From positions 1 to 64,000 of the forward strand of contig CAMCMT010000002.1 of the NCBI GenBank assembly GCA_945875915.1: a stretch of DNA of 64,000 nucleotides, given 5' to 3'. Both the position numbers and the translations under genes were made by a program. Under the pieces are notes generated by a model, which worked only from the letters and a program-made list of their open reading frames with translations, searched no databases and was not told the origin of the DNA. Positions 1 to 7,696 of this stretch are shown here, piece by piece; positions within the stretch are counted from its first letter, which is position 1, and each line of letters begins with the position of its first letter. This DNA comes from Synechococcus sp. UW140 (GTDB taxonomy: Bacteria; Cyanobacteriota; Cyanobacteriia; PCC-6307; Cyanobiaceae).

Positions 1-435
1 CCGTTTTGCCATGTACCGCTCCTTGATCCGTAACGACAGAGGGGCAGGCATCGCAGGGCTCCAGACCGGAATCGGAACCCTGTTGTCGCGTCTTGAGACC
101 CGCCTATGTAGTTGCGCGGACCCGCCTACCTAATCGTCGCCGGACAGGCCGAACCAGGACCAGGACACAGACACTGACCCCCCTTGCATGGACCGACCCA
201 GTCGGCGATCTAGACGATGACCCGCATGTAGATCTTTCTGATTTCAAGGGCTCCGAGTTCTCCGAGGCTCTGAAGGCGAAACGGCGCACGACTATGAAGT
301 TGATTGCCTGGCAGTGAGTATGTCGGCAGACGGGAATCAATATCTGCCTGTTTTCTGTTAGCGATGCAAAAGGCACGATTATTTCAGAATTTCAGGTCGG
401 GATGTCTTGCTTCGCAATGACGATAGATTGGTCTT
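1..435. other. Left edge, no supported gene
   Basis: The stretch between the window edge and the arsJ stop holds only short open frames on both strands with no recognisable motif, no convincing start context and no tRNA-like cloverleaf. It lies downstream of arsJ, so it may contain the 3' end of that transcript, but I see no U-tract hairpin. Confidence 0.5.
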
Positions 436-1737
436 TCATCCTGCTGGAAGCGACTGGCGCGGTGGCGGCGGCAACCTGGTGCTGACCAAAAAGGCTGCCG
501 CCACCAGTAACGCTGAAGCCGCCAGGCATGTCTGCATACCACCGACCACAAATAGGGCTCCTGAGAGCAGGGTGCCAACTAGGCGTCCAGCGGCATTGGC
601 CATGTAGTAGAAGCCGACATTGAGGCTCACCGATTCAGCGTCGGTGTAGGCCAGAATCATGTAGCTATGAATCGAAGAATTCATGGCGAATACCACCCCA
701 AACACCGCCAGACCGACGACAACCGCTACCCCTGGATTGCCCACCTGACGCCAGAGAGCCAGGGAAATTAGGGCTGGGATAGCGGTGAGAATGGCGCTCC
801 AAAACTCAACTGCCTTGACCCCCGGCGGGGCGCTTTGGCCCCAGGCTCGCCGTAAGGCCGGCGCTGAAGCCTGCACGATGCCGTAGCCGATCACCCACAG
901 GCCCATGAAGCCACCAACCTCCCAGAACTTCCAACCCAGGACGGCTTCGAGGAACACCGGCAGCGCCACCACGAACCAGACATCGCGGGCACCGAAGAGA
1001 AAGAAGCGCGCCAAGGAGAGCCCATTGATGCCGCGGCTCTTGGAGAACAGGGCACTGAAGCCAGGTTTGGTCTTCATGCGGCCCATGTCGGCCGGTAGCA
1101 CCAGGGTGCCGCAGAAGGCCAGCAGCAGGCAGCCGGCCATCACCGCCACGGCTGCGTTGAAACCAATGGTGGCAAGCAGCACGCCGCCGAGGAAGAAGCC
1201 CACCCCCTTGAGGGCGTTCTTAGAACCGGTGAGGATGGCCACCCAGCGAAACAGTTGTTGTTCGCCCTGCTGCTGATCGTTTGGTGTTTCTGGCACTACG
1301 GTCTTGATGGCACTTTTGGCGCTCATCTTGTTGAGATCCTTGGCGATGCCGCTGATGGCCTGGGCCACCATCACGTAGGCCACGCTCCACCATTTCGGCC
1401 AGCTGTCGGCCACCGGGATCAACATCAGCAGGGCCGCCACCTGCAGCAAGGTTCCCGTCCAAAGGGTGAGGCGTAGGCCGAACCTTCCCCCCAGCCAGCC
1501 GCCGTAGAGGTTGGTGAGCACCCCAAAGAATTCATAGAAGAGAAAGAGCAGGGCAATTTCGAGCGTGCTATAGCCGAGCGCATGGAAGTGGAACACCACC
1601 AGCATGCGCAGGGCCCCATCCGTGAGGGTGAAGGCCCAGTAGTTGGCCGTCACGATCATGTATTGCTGCAGAGCTGACAGTCCTGGCATGGCTGGCCTGT
1701 TAGGCGGGAGCAACGGTGTGGGTTCTGGTGTCGTCAT
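436..1737 (-). CDS. arsJ: ArsJ-type MFS exporter of organoarsenical (1-arseno-3-phosphoglycerate)
   Basis: This is a 433-residue integral membrane protein with about 12 hydrophobic segments of the major facilitator type. The order of genes, with a GAPDH-like gene 29 bp upstream on the same strand and a divergent ArsR regulator, is the known ArsJ arrangement. In that family, arsenate is built into 1-arseno-3-phosphoglycerate by the partner GAPDH, and ArsJ exports the unstable product, giving arsenate resistance. The N-terminal stretch is proline-rich and precedes the first membrane segment at about residue 25, so Met1 or Met17 could be the start. The substrate is inferred from context and family; the membrane transporter call itself is secure. 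It is presumably co-transcribed with the GAPDH gene and derepressed by arsenic through ArsR. Confidence 0.88.
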   Translation of the reverse strand: MTTPEPTPLLPPNRPAMPGLSALQQYMIVTANYWAFTLTDGALRMLVVFHFHALGYSTLEIALLFLFYEFFGVLTNLYGGWLGGRFGLRLTLWTGTLLQVAALLMLIPVADSWPKWWSVAYVMVAQAISGIAKDLNKMSAKSAIKTVVPETPNDQQQGEQQLFRWVAILTGSKNALKGVGFFLGGVLLATIGFNAAVAVMAGCLLLAFCGTLVLPADMGRMKTKPGFSALFSKSRGINGLSLARFFLFGARDVWFVVALPVFLEAVLGWKFWEVGGFMGLWVIGYGIVQASAPALRRAWGQSAPPGVKAVEFWSAILTAIPALISLALWRQVGNPGVAVVVGLAVFGVVFAMNSSIHSYMILAYTDAESVSLNVGFYYMANAAGRLVGTLLSGALFVVGGMQTCLAASALLVAAAFLVSTRLPPPPRQSLPAG

Positions 1738-1766
1738 GGTGGGAAAGCTGCACTGATCTAGCGAAA

Positions 1767-2792
1767 TCAGCGCGCGTCAAGCAAGGCCACATGGCACACC
1801 AGATCCGCCATGCGGGAGCTGTAGCCCCATTCGTTGTCGTACCAGGCATAGACCTTGAGCTGGGTGCCGTTGACCACCATCGTGGAGAGACTATCCACGA
1901 TGGCGCTGCGGGAGTCGTTGACATAATCGACGGACACCAGCGGCCGGGTTTCATAACCAAGGATGCCGCGTAGGGGGCCATTGGCAGCCTCTTCGAAAGC
2001 CCGGTTGACCTCTTCCACCGTGACTTGGCGTTTGAGCTCGAACACCGCATCCGTGAGCGAGCCATTCAATAGCGGCACCCGCACGGCATGGCCGTTCAGC
2101 TTGCCTTGCAGTTCCGGGAAGATCATGCCAATGGCCTTCGCAGACCCCGTTGTGGTGGGAATCAGGCTTTGGCTGCAGGAGCGGGCCCGGCGCAGGTCAC
2201 TTTTGAAGGTATCAACCACCACCTGGGTGTTGGTCACATCGTGGAGAGTGGTGATCGAGCCGTGTTCGATGCCGAAGCTTTCGTGCACCACCTTCACCAC
2301 TGGCGCTAGGCAGTTGGTGGTGCAGGAAGCGGCGGTCGTTAGACGGTGGACGCTTGGGTCGTAAAGGTGGTGGTTGATGCCGTAGACGATGTTGAGTGCT
2401 TCGGCACCGGCGATCTCGCCCTTCACAGGGCAGGCCACCACCACATGTTTCAGGCCCAGCTGATCAAAGTAGGGCTGCAGGGTTTCCGGTGTCTTGAACT
2501 TGCCGCTGCATTCGAGCACCATCTCGACACCAGCCTGGCGCCAGGGCACAGCCGTGGGGTCTTTCTCCCGGCTGTAGCTCAAGGGGGTTGTTGCAACAGA
2601 AAAGCCACCGGTCGTTGCTTGAACCGCCTGGTGCCAGCGGCCATGCACCGAGTCAAATGCCAGCAGATGGGCAGCAGCATGAGCATCGCCTGCGGGATCA
2701 TTGACGTGCACGAGTTCGATTCCGGGCCGATCCCAGAGGGCACGGAAGACAAGGCGGCCGATGCGACCAAAGCCGTTGATGCCGATTTTCAT
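1767..2792 (-). CDS. ArsJ-associated glyceraldehyde-3-phosphate dehydrogenase
   Basis: The 341-residue protein starts with the NAD-binding Rossmann signature [13 protein letters not shown] and carries the catalytic motif [10 protein letters not shown] with the active-site cysteine, plus the C-terminal WYDNEWGYS motif of GAPDH. I chose the ATG at 2792 because it places the Rossmann motif at the very N-terminus; an open frame continues upstream to 2831 without similarity. Standing directly before arsJ and opposite arsR, it is best read as the arsenate-using GAPDH that makes 1-arseno-3-phosphoglycerate for export rather than the housekeeping Gap1 or Gap2. A dual glycolytic role cannot be excluded from sequence alone. 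Confidence 0.9.
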   Translation of the reverse strand: MKIGINGFGRIGRLVFRALWDRPGIELVHVNDPAGDAHAAAHLLAFDSVHGRWHQAVQATTGGFSVATTPLSYSREKDPTAVPWRQAGVEMVLECSGKFKTPETLQPYFDQLGLKHVVVACPVKGEIAGAEALNIVYGINHHLYDPSVHRLTTAASCTTNCLAPVVKVVHESFGIEHGSITTLHDVTNTQVVVDTFKSDLRRARSCSQSLIPTTTGSAKAIGMIFPELQGKLNGHAVRVPLLNGSLTDAVFELKRQVTVEEVNRAFEEAANGPLRGILGYETRPLVSVDYVNDSRSAIVDSLSTMVVNGTQLKVYAWYDNEWGYSSRMADLVCHVALLDAR

Positions 2793-2833
2793 GGGAGGGA
2801 ACGCTGGAGCGTCGGCCGACGGCCCAACCATAG

Positions 2834-2849
2834 ATCAATTAGGGTTGAT
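2834..2849. promoter_or_regulatory. Putative ArsR operator in the arsR/GAPDH divergent region
   Basis: The interval between the two divergent starts contains the inverted repeat ATCAA (2834-2838), six-base spacer, TTGAT (2845-2849). The motif ATCAA-N6-TTGAT matches the site reported for cyanobacterial ArsR, as I recall it for Synechocystis. It lies 42-57 bp upstream of the GAPDH ATG and about 80 bp upstream of arsR, so one dimer could repress both directions. A separate perfect 12-bp palindrome, CGTCGGCCGACG, lies at 2810-2821 in the GAPDH leader. Confidence 0.65.
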
Positions 2850-2927
2850 TGAAGATCGGCGCTGCCTCCATCCCCTTGCGTCCGTGCCGCAAGTCCCCAT
2901 ACCTTCAGTCCCTCTACCGTCGGCTGC

Positions 2928-3308
2928 TTGGTCGACAGACTCGTGTTAGCTGACCCAGTCTTCTCCACCTTGGAAACCACGGCACCATCGGGTTCAAAGG
3001 CTGAGCCGCTTGCAGAAGATCAGGCCCAACGGCTCCTCCGTGCCTTGGCCGAGCCCATTCGCCTACAGGTGCTGGCGGCCCTGCAAAACGGCGAACGTTG
3101 CGTCTGTGACCTCACCAGCGACCTGGATCTGGGCCAGTCCAAACTTTCCTTCCATCTCAAGGTGCTCAAGGAGGCGGGCCTAATCCGCGCTCGCCAGGAA
3201 GGACGCTGGATCTACTACGGCTTGGAGCCCGCCAGTTTGTTGCTGCTGCGCGACTGGCTGGGTGAGCTCGCTGTCGCGTGCCAATCCCCCGCGTCTCCCT
3301 GTTCCTAA
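2928..3308 (+). CDS. arsR: ArsR-family metalloregulatory repressor
   Basis: This 126-residue protein is a winged-helix ArsR/SmtB repressor. The motif ERCVCDL places two cysteines in the first recognition-helix region, the classical As(III)/Sb(III) sensing site, followed by the helix-turn-helix (QSKLSFHLKVLKEAGL) and a wing (ARQEGRWIYYGL). It is divergent from the arsenate GAPDH/arsJ pair and very probably represses them and itself through the ATCAA-N6-TTGAT site between them. The frame has no ATG: the start is either TTG at 2928 or GTG at 2943, and no strong Shine-Dalgarno separates them. Confidence 0.88.
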   Translation: MVDRLVLADPVFSTLETTAPSGSKAEPLAEDQAQRLLRALAEPIRLQVLAALQNGERCVCDLTSDLDLGQSKLSFHLKVLKEAGLIRARQEGRWIYYGLEPASLLLLRDWLGELAVACQSPASPCS

Positions 3309-3692
3309 CTCCGATGGACCATCCCGGCGCAGGTCACCCCTCCCCCGTTGCTCCCCAGGGAGGTTGAGCGGCCATCTTTCCCGACTCGACCAGCTGCTGC
3401 TGGTGTAGATCCTGCTGGCGATGGCTTGGGCCTGCTGGTGGGGCGCCTGGTTCCTGGTCTCCAGACCCTGCTTGGTTTGGTGCAATAAAAGGCACCCACC
3501 TCAGTGCGATGGACAGGACCTTAGCGCTGCTGGCATGAGCCGTGGGTGGTTTGAAAGAAAACGCCATCACAGTAGGGGTATACTGGATTTGGCATCTTGA
3601 GTAAAAGCACCCCGATCAACGGCAGCGGCGTCAGCTTTCCTGGCAGTCACCTCGGGCAACCATTGTGACCATCACCCACCCCACTGAAGGCC
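3309..3692. other. Intergenic stretch after arsR, no gene seen
   Basis: No open frame here has coding character or a recognisable motif. A short in-frame hydrophobic reading ends at about 3488 but lacks a start and similarity that I can name. A TATACT-like hexamer near 3580-3586 could be a -10 element for the broken gene that follows. Confidence 0.4.
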
Positions 3693-3920
3693 ATGATCGA
3701 TTCTCCTAGGGCCCCTTACGAGGTTCAGTTCTCCTGCCCTGATCACGAGCAGGAGTTGCAGCGCATCGACGCCTGGTGGCGCGCCGCCAACTATCTGGCT
3801 GTGGGGATGATCTACCTGCGCGATAACCCGCTGCTGGCCAAACCCCTGTGTTACGGCATCTATGGGCTGTCTTTGTCCCCCCCCTCCCCGTTAGGACGAG
3901 CGTGCTACAAGAACAAGTAG
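3693..3920 (+). pseudogene. Phosphoketolase (Xfp) N-terminal remnant
   Basis: The 75-residue frame contains [18 protein letters not shown] followed by [10 protein letters not shown], which is the conserved N-terminal segment of xylulose-5-phosphate/fructose-6-phosphate phosphoketolase. Intact enzymes are about 800 residues and continue with a lysine/histidine-rich LLGHWGT region; here the match stops at about residue 52 and the frame closes after 75 residues with unrelated sequence. The remainder of the gene is not in the window. I read this as the decayed 5' end of a deleted gene, consistent with the gene-poor region around it. Phosphoketolase would have fed acetyl-phosphate synthesis from the Calvin cycle. 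Confidence 0.75.
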
Positions 3921-4039
3921 TGGACCAAAACCGACAAGTTTCTGGCCGATAGGGAGCCGCCCGTGCCATGGCAGGCTCTTTTTAATCTGATTGAGCTTTG
4001 CCTACCTAATACCAGCTAAAAAGGGTCTGTCCTCCCTTC

Positions 4040-4324
4040 TTACTGCCATAAGGAAGCATTTTCTTGAGGCAGAAGTGTTTTAGCCTCAGCAATCCAGGCA
4101 TGGAAGACGCGCATATCGAGTCGCCCACCATGCTCCTTTTCGCTTGGTTCGACATTATGGGCGAACCAAGCGCCGATAAGTTCACAATCTTTACTTTCTG
4201 CCACCTGCTTGAGGAAAAGTAACCCTAGAGCAGTCCTACTGCTTCTCCGGACTTCGTTTACGAGACGGTGAAAGCCCATCTCAAGGAAAGAGGTATCGCC
4301 ATAATCTAGGGCATCATTATTCAC
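4040..4324 (-). CDS. Hypothetical protein, 94 aa
   Basis: I do not recognise this frame. It opens with GTG at 4324, has no clear ribosome binding site and predicts a soluble, mildly acidic protein with no membrane segment and no metal-binding pattern. A central LGLLFLKQVAESKDCELIG segment looks like a helix-strand unit. Its composition is plausible for a real protein, but it sits in a decayed region next to a phosphoketolase remnant and could itself be a fragment. Confidence 0.35.
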   Translation of the reverse strand: MNNDALDYGDTSFLEMGFHRLVNEVRRSSRTALGLLFLKQVAESKDCELIGAWFAHNVEPSEKEHGGRLDMRVFHAWIAEAKTLLPQENASLWQ

Positions 4325-4852
4325 CCAGACTTGATTGCTGCTCCCAGTTTCACCCCTTACCTAGGCCGGAGGCTACAGCAGCGGTTCACTTTTCTGAAGA
4401 CCCAGCTTAGGCGGCTGGCCCAAAATATCGGCAAGATCTAGGTGCTGGCTGCTACGACTAACCTGTTAATGGCATGCCGTCAACTGCTGCATCCAAGCTA
4501 AGCATGTGATTTGAGTGGCCATTGAGCATTGACCAGGGCAACAATGAAGGGTAAATTCTATTAACTTTGCGCAAACTAATCGACTTGAACCTTGGGATTA
4601 GCAGAGTTAATCGTCCCGTTGGGCGCTATGGGGACTCGTGACAGCGTCGTTGTTCAGAGCTTGCCTAGCCCCGGCGGCTCAACAGGATTCTGGTTCCCGG
4701 CATGATGGTCTGCGGCCATCGCTTGGCTATAGTGGCTACTGGTTTGTTTTGTATTGTCAACGAACCTAGATGATGCCTTGTCGGATTATTTTTGTTGTGA
4801 TAGGCTCCGTTCGCAATTAATTGGGGGCTGGTTGGCCTCAAGTTTTTGAACG
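4325..4852. other. Gene-poor stretch with a possible decayed coding remnant
   Basis: No intact gene is visible. On the plus strand, 4373-4501 reads LQQRFTFLKTQLRRL, then after an in-frame stop VLAATTNLLMACRQLL; the basic/leucine-rich pattern resembles the C-terminal end of some transposases, but this is weak. The rest is AT-richer than neighbouring genes and carries no tRNA or repeat that I can see. Confidence 0.3.
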
Positions 4853-5293
4853 ATGCCCTTAACGCTTCCACCTCCCTCCCCGCCGGCTTGGCCCAATGAT
4901 TTGCTGCCCTTAAGGAAGGAGTTGATTCGACAGGGCTTCCATGTACTGCTCAAGACTCCACCAGCGGCAGAGATGTATGGCCAGTTTGAGCCCAAACTCC
5001 GTACGATCTGGATCGCGCCGGTCACAGTTCCGTTAGAAATTATGCGGACTACCTTCCTGCATGAAGCCATCCATGCTGCCCAGAGTTGTCCCCATGGGCG
5101 CATGACCTTGCTTGGATTTAAGGCCAACGTGTTGCCGGTGGTCGAGAGGGAAATTAATGGCATCCTTTCCACGCGCTATGGCCACGCTAACCGCGCCTTA
5201 GAGCGGGAGGCCTTTTTGTTGCAATCTCAGCCGAATGTTGTGGCAGTTCTTATTCGGGCCCTACGTACCCGTTGCAATCTCAAAACGACCTAG
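4853..5293 (+). CDS. Small conserved HExxH protein (putative metalloprotease-like)
   Basis: The 146-residue protein has the zinc-binding motif H70-E71-x-x-H74 within FLHEAIHAAQ, preceded by a strand-like segment (LRTIWIAPVTVP), and followed about 45 residues later by the glutamate-rich LEREAFLLQ that could supply the third ligand, as in gluzincin-type folds. No signal peptide or membrane segment is seen, so it is probably cytoplasmic. I recall similar short HExxH proteins in marine and freshwater Synechococcus annotated as hypothetical, but no substrate is known. The ATG at 4853 is the only good start. It stands alone between gene-poor stretches. Confidence 0.75.
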   Translation: MPLTLPPPSPPAWPNDLLPLRKELIRQGFHVLLKTPPAAEMYGQFEPKLRTIWIAPVTVPLEIMRTTFLHEAIHAAQSCPHGRMTLLGFKANVLPVVEREINGILSTRYGHANRALEREAFLLQSQPNVVAVLIRALRTRCNLKTT

Positions 5294-6013
5294 GTTGCCT
5301 AACGGAGGTTGGCTTGTGTGCCTGCTAGGAAGCGTTATTCGCCCAATAGCAAGCTTGGCTTCTGGCATCAGTTACCTGTTTGCATTGGTCGTCTGCTAAT
5401 TTAATGTTGAAGCAGTTATTACCCATGGGTTACGTTAAGCACCCGGGTTTGGGGTGTACCGAAAGCGTTTGCCAATCGGACCGCCGTACTTCCCCTCGGA
5501 GCGCCTCCATCGAGGTGCCGCTGCCGTGGCTTGGCAACACATAGGCGTAAATGGGAACAATCCAATGACAACCAGGCTCAACATCAGGGATTGGGAGATT
5601 TGACAAATCTCTTGCTCCTTTGGGTCCAGGCAGGAAGCCACACTCCCAGCCTTATTTATCACTCCCTTTTCAAGGCTATTTGAGTCCGTTTATTTTGACC
5701 TATTCACCTATCCAGTATTGATTGTGTTTTTTGGAACCCAACAGGTGATCCACCATGGCGCCCATCCCTTGCTGGCCCACTCGGATCGGCCAGGCAATTG
5801 CTACGGCTCCACCACGGATCTGGCGGTAGCCGTTCAATTTAAACGGCATAGAGACCACTTTGCGGTAGGCTCCCCCAATCCTGGTTTCCATGGTGCTGCT
5901 TCTGAGGTGCTTTTTTCACCGTGGATAGAAGTTTCTTTTCAACATTACCCAGCACCCTGTCCTTCCCACGGGTGTTCTGTCCTTGTAGCTTGGTGTTTCT
6001 TTGGTTGAACCCC
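5294..6013. other. Long intergenic region with only doubtful small ORFs
   Basis: No recognised gene is present. A minus-strand frame (5435-5662, 75 aa) has a hydrophobic stretch followed by QATAAAPRW, which could be a small secreted protein starting at an internal Met, but the support is slight. Opposed short frames at 5700-6008 overlap each other and show no motif. An octamer CTGTCCTT occurs twice, about 21 bp apart, downstream of the response regulator. Confidence 0.35.
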
Positions 6014-6763
6014 CTAGCCGTTCAGTCGTTGAAACATGTAACCCGTACCCCGGCAGGTCAAGATCAGCTCTGGATTCTCAGGATCGATCTCGATTTTGCA
6101 GCGCAGGCGTGATACATGCACATCGACCACCCTTGTTTCGGAGAGTCGTTCGGGCGTATAGCCCCAGATACGTCTGAGGATTTCAATGCGGTCGATTGCC
6201 TTGCCGGCATTCTCCACGAGCACCTCCAAAAGGCTTAATTCGAGTTCAGTGAGGCGAATTTGTTCATCCCCCCGGTACACCTTTCGCCTGTTGCTATCAA
6301 TTCGCAAATCGCCGGCCACTAGGAGGGTGTTAGATGGGATCTCTTGGCCCTTGGCTTGGGTCTTACTGGCTCGCCGGCGCAGCAGGCAGCCAATACGGGC
6401 GATCAATTCCTTAGGGCTGAAGGGCTTCACCATGTAGTCGTCTGCGCCCAGTTGTAGGCAGGCAATTTTCTGAGAGACCTCATCTATTGCCGAAAGCATT
6501 AAGATTGGGATGCTGGTGCGGTTGCGCAGCTTTTCACAGACTCCGTAACCATCTAGCTGGGGCAGCATCAAATCGAGGATCACCAGATCTGGATTAACTT
6601 CTCCAAAGGTCTTCAAACCTGCTAACCCGTCGGCGGCAGTGGCTACCTCGTAGCCCACCATTCTTAACCGAGTTTCGAGGATCTGGCAGATGTTGGGTTC
6701 ATCGTCGACGACCAAGATCTTGGCTTTTGGCTTGGGGTCAACAGCAAGCAACGAGTGGCCCAT
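6014..6763 (-). CDS. RpaB-like OmpR/PhoB-family response regulator
   Basis: The 249-residue protein has a receiver domain (about residues 14-128) with the acidic pair D20-D21, phosphoacceptor D64 in LVILDLMLP and the lysine in YMVKPFSPKEL, joined to a winged-helix output domain ending VVDVHVSRLRCKIE and RGTGYMFQRL. The C-terminal half is close to cyanobacterial RpaB, which controls photosystem and high-light genes through HLR1 sites, but the receiver is more divergent (LMLPQLDGYG), so this may be a paralogue rather than the essential RpaB. No histidine kinase gene adjoins it. An HLIP gene with repeated GTTACA half-sites occurs elsewhere in this window. Confidence 0.8.
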   Translation of the reverse strand: MGHSLLAVDPKPKAKILVVDDEPNICQILETRLRMVGYEVATAADGLAGLKTFGEVNPDLVILDLMLPQLDGYGVCEKLRNRTSIPILMLSAIDEVSQKIACLQLGADDYMVKPFSPKELIARIGCLLRRRASKTQAKGQEIPSNTLLVAGDLRIDSNRRKVYRGDEQIRLTELELSLLEVLVENAGKAIDRIEILRRIWGYTPERLSETRVVDVHVSRLRCKIEIDPENPELILTCRGTGYMFQRLNG

Positions 6764-7048
6764 AGCGTTGGTGGTTGATTAATAAGCTGCTGTTGGGCTG
6801 GTACCAAGCATTCTTAATACATCTTTTTAAATGCCTGTCAGCTTTCCAGTGGTGGTTTCAAGGAGGGTCGTCCTCCTGCTTCACCTTGTTGTCCCGTGCT
6901 CGCCTATTTCTGGCCGACCTTGGCCTGTTAGAGCCTCGTTGCTCTCAACTGCCTAATGCTATTGAGAATCGCTTGCAAAAGGGCCGTTGGTCTGGTTAAG
7001 TTGCCTCCTTCGAGCCCGGCGCCCTTAGGGCGTTGTTGTGTCCTGGCC
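6764..7048. other. Leader region upstream of the IdiB-like gene
   Basis: This divergent interval lies between the response regulator and the Crp-type gene. It contains a hairpin AGGAGG (6861-6866), five-base loop, CCTCCT (6872-6877), and a short hairpin CGCCC-TTA-GGGCG at 7020-7032 just before the start codon. The 14-mer TGAGAATCGCTTGC at 6963-6976 recurs at 7089-7102 inside the coding region. I see no clear Fur box. Confidence 0.4.
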
Positions 7049-7696
7049 ATGGCGTCCCCCTTGCTGAACGAGCCTGCTGGTGCCCTAGTGAGAATCGCTT
7101 GCGGTCAAAGCCTGTGGCTGGACATCGGGCCCTTTGGCCCCAGCGCCGCCCTTGAGATTGTCGAGGGCATTGGCCGCCTGTCGTGCCCATGCGAGCAGGG
7201 CGACGCCATGACGATCGCCTTCCTCCAAGCGGGTGACCAGTGGCAGTGCCAGCGGAGCTGCATCCAGGCCGTTTGCTTGGAGGCGCTGACGCCGCTTGTG
7301 CTTCGTCCCCTGGTGCCCCCTGTCGATACGGCCAGTTCTGACCTCGTGCAGGACTGGACCCTTCAGTTGCTGCGGATTCGCCACCTCGCCAAGGCCGAGC
7401 AGCGCCTCCATGCCCTGCTGGGTCTATTGGTGTTCCGCCTGGGACGCCGGTGTGGTGCCTGGTGTGATCTTCCTTTTCGCCTCAGCCACGACCGCCTGGC
7501 CGAGCTGATCGGTACCACCCGGGTTACCACCACCCGGTTGATGTCCCAGTTCCGCCTGGCCCAGCTTCTGGAAGTGCCCCGCCAAGGGGCCTGGATGCGC
7601 CTGGCTCCCGCCCTGGTGTATTCGGCCCCTCTGGCCCCCCTGGAAGGCCTGCCCTCCCACCCGTTCCATTCGCCCTACCGAACCCATGGCCGTTGA
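7049..7696 (+). CDS. idiB: Crp/Fnr-family regulator, IdiB-like
   Basis: From the ATG at 7049 this is a 215-residue protein. The C-terminal part contains a Crp-type helix-turn-helix (LSHDRLAELIGTTRVTTTRL, then MSQFR), and the N-terminal part fits a degenerate cyclic-nucleotide-binding-like sensor domain with no obvious cAMP pocket. Its stop overlaps the futC start by 11 bp, which indicates translational coupling. In Synechococcus elongatus the Crp-family regulator IdiB lies beside the iron-binding protein gene idiA and activates it under iron limitation; the same neighbourhood here supports that role. The open frame extends upstream to 6956 but the extension shows no domain. Confidence 0.75.
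   Translation: MASPLLNEPAGALVRIACGQSLWLDIGPFGPSAALEIVEGIGRLSCPCEQGDAMTIAFLQAGDQWQCQRSCIQAVCLEALTPLVLRPLVPPVDTASSDLVQDWTLQLLRIRHLAKAEQRLHALLGLLVFRLGRRCGAWCDLPFRLSHDRLAELIGTTRVTTTRLMSQFRLAQLLEVPRQGAWMRLAPALVYSAPLAPLEGLPSHPFHSPYRTHGR

Noticed and set aside
1767-2792. Housekeeping glycolytic/Calvin-cycle GAPDH
   Set aside because: Position between arsJ and arsR fits the arsenate-linked GAPDH; a housekeeping role is the less likely reading.
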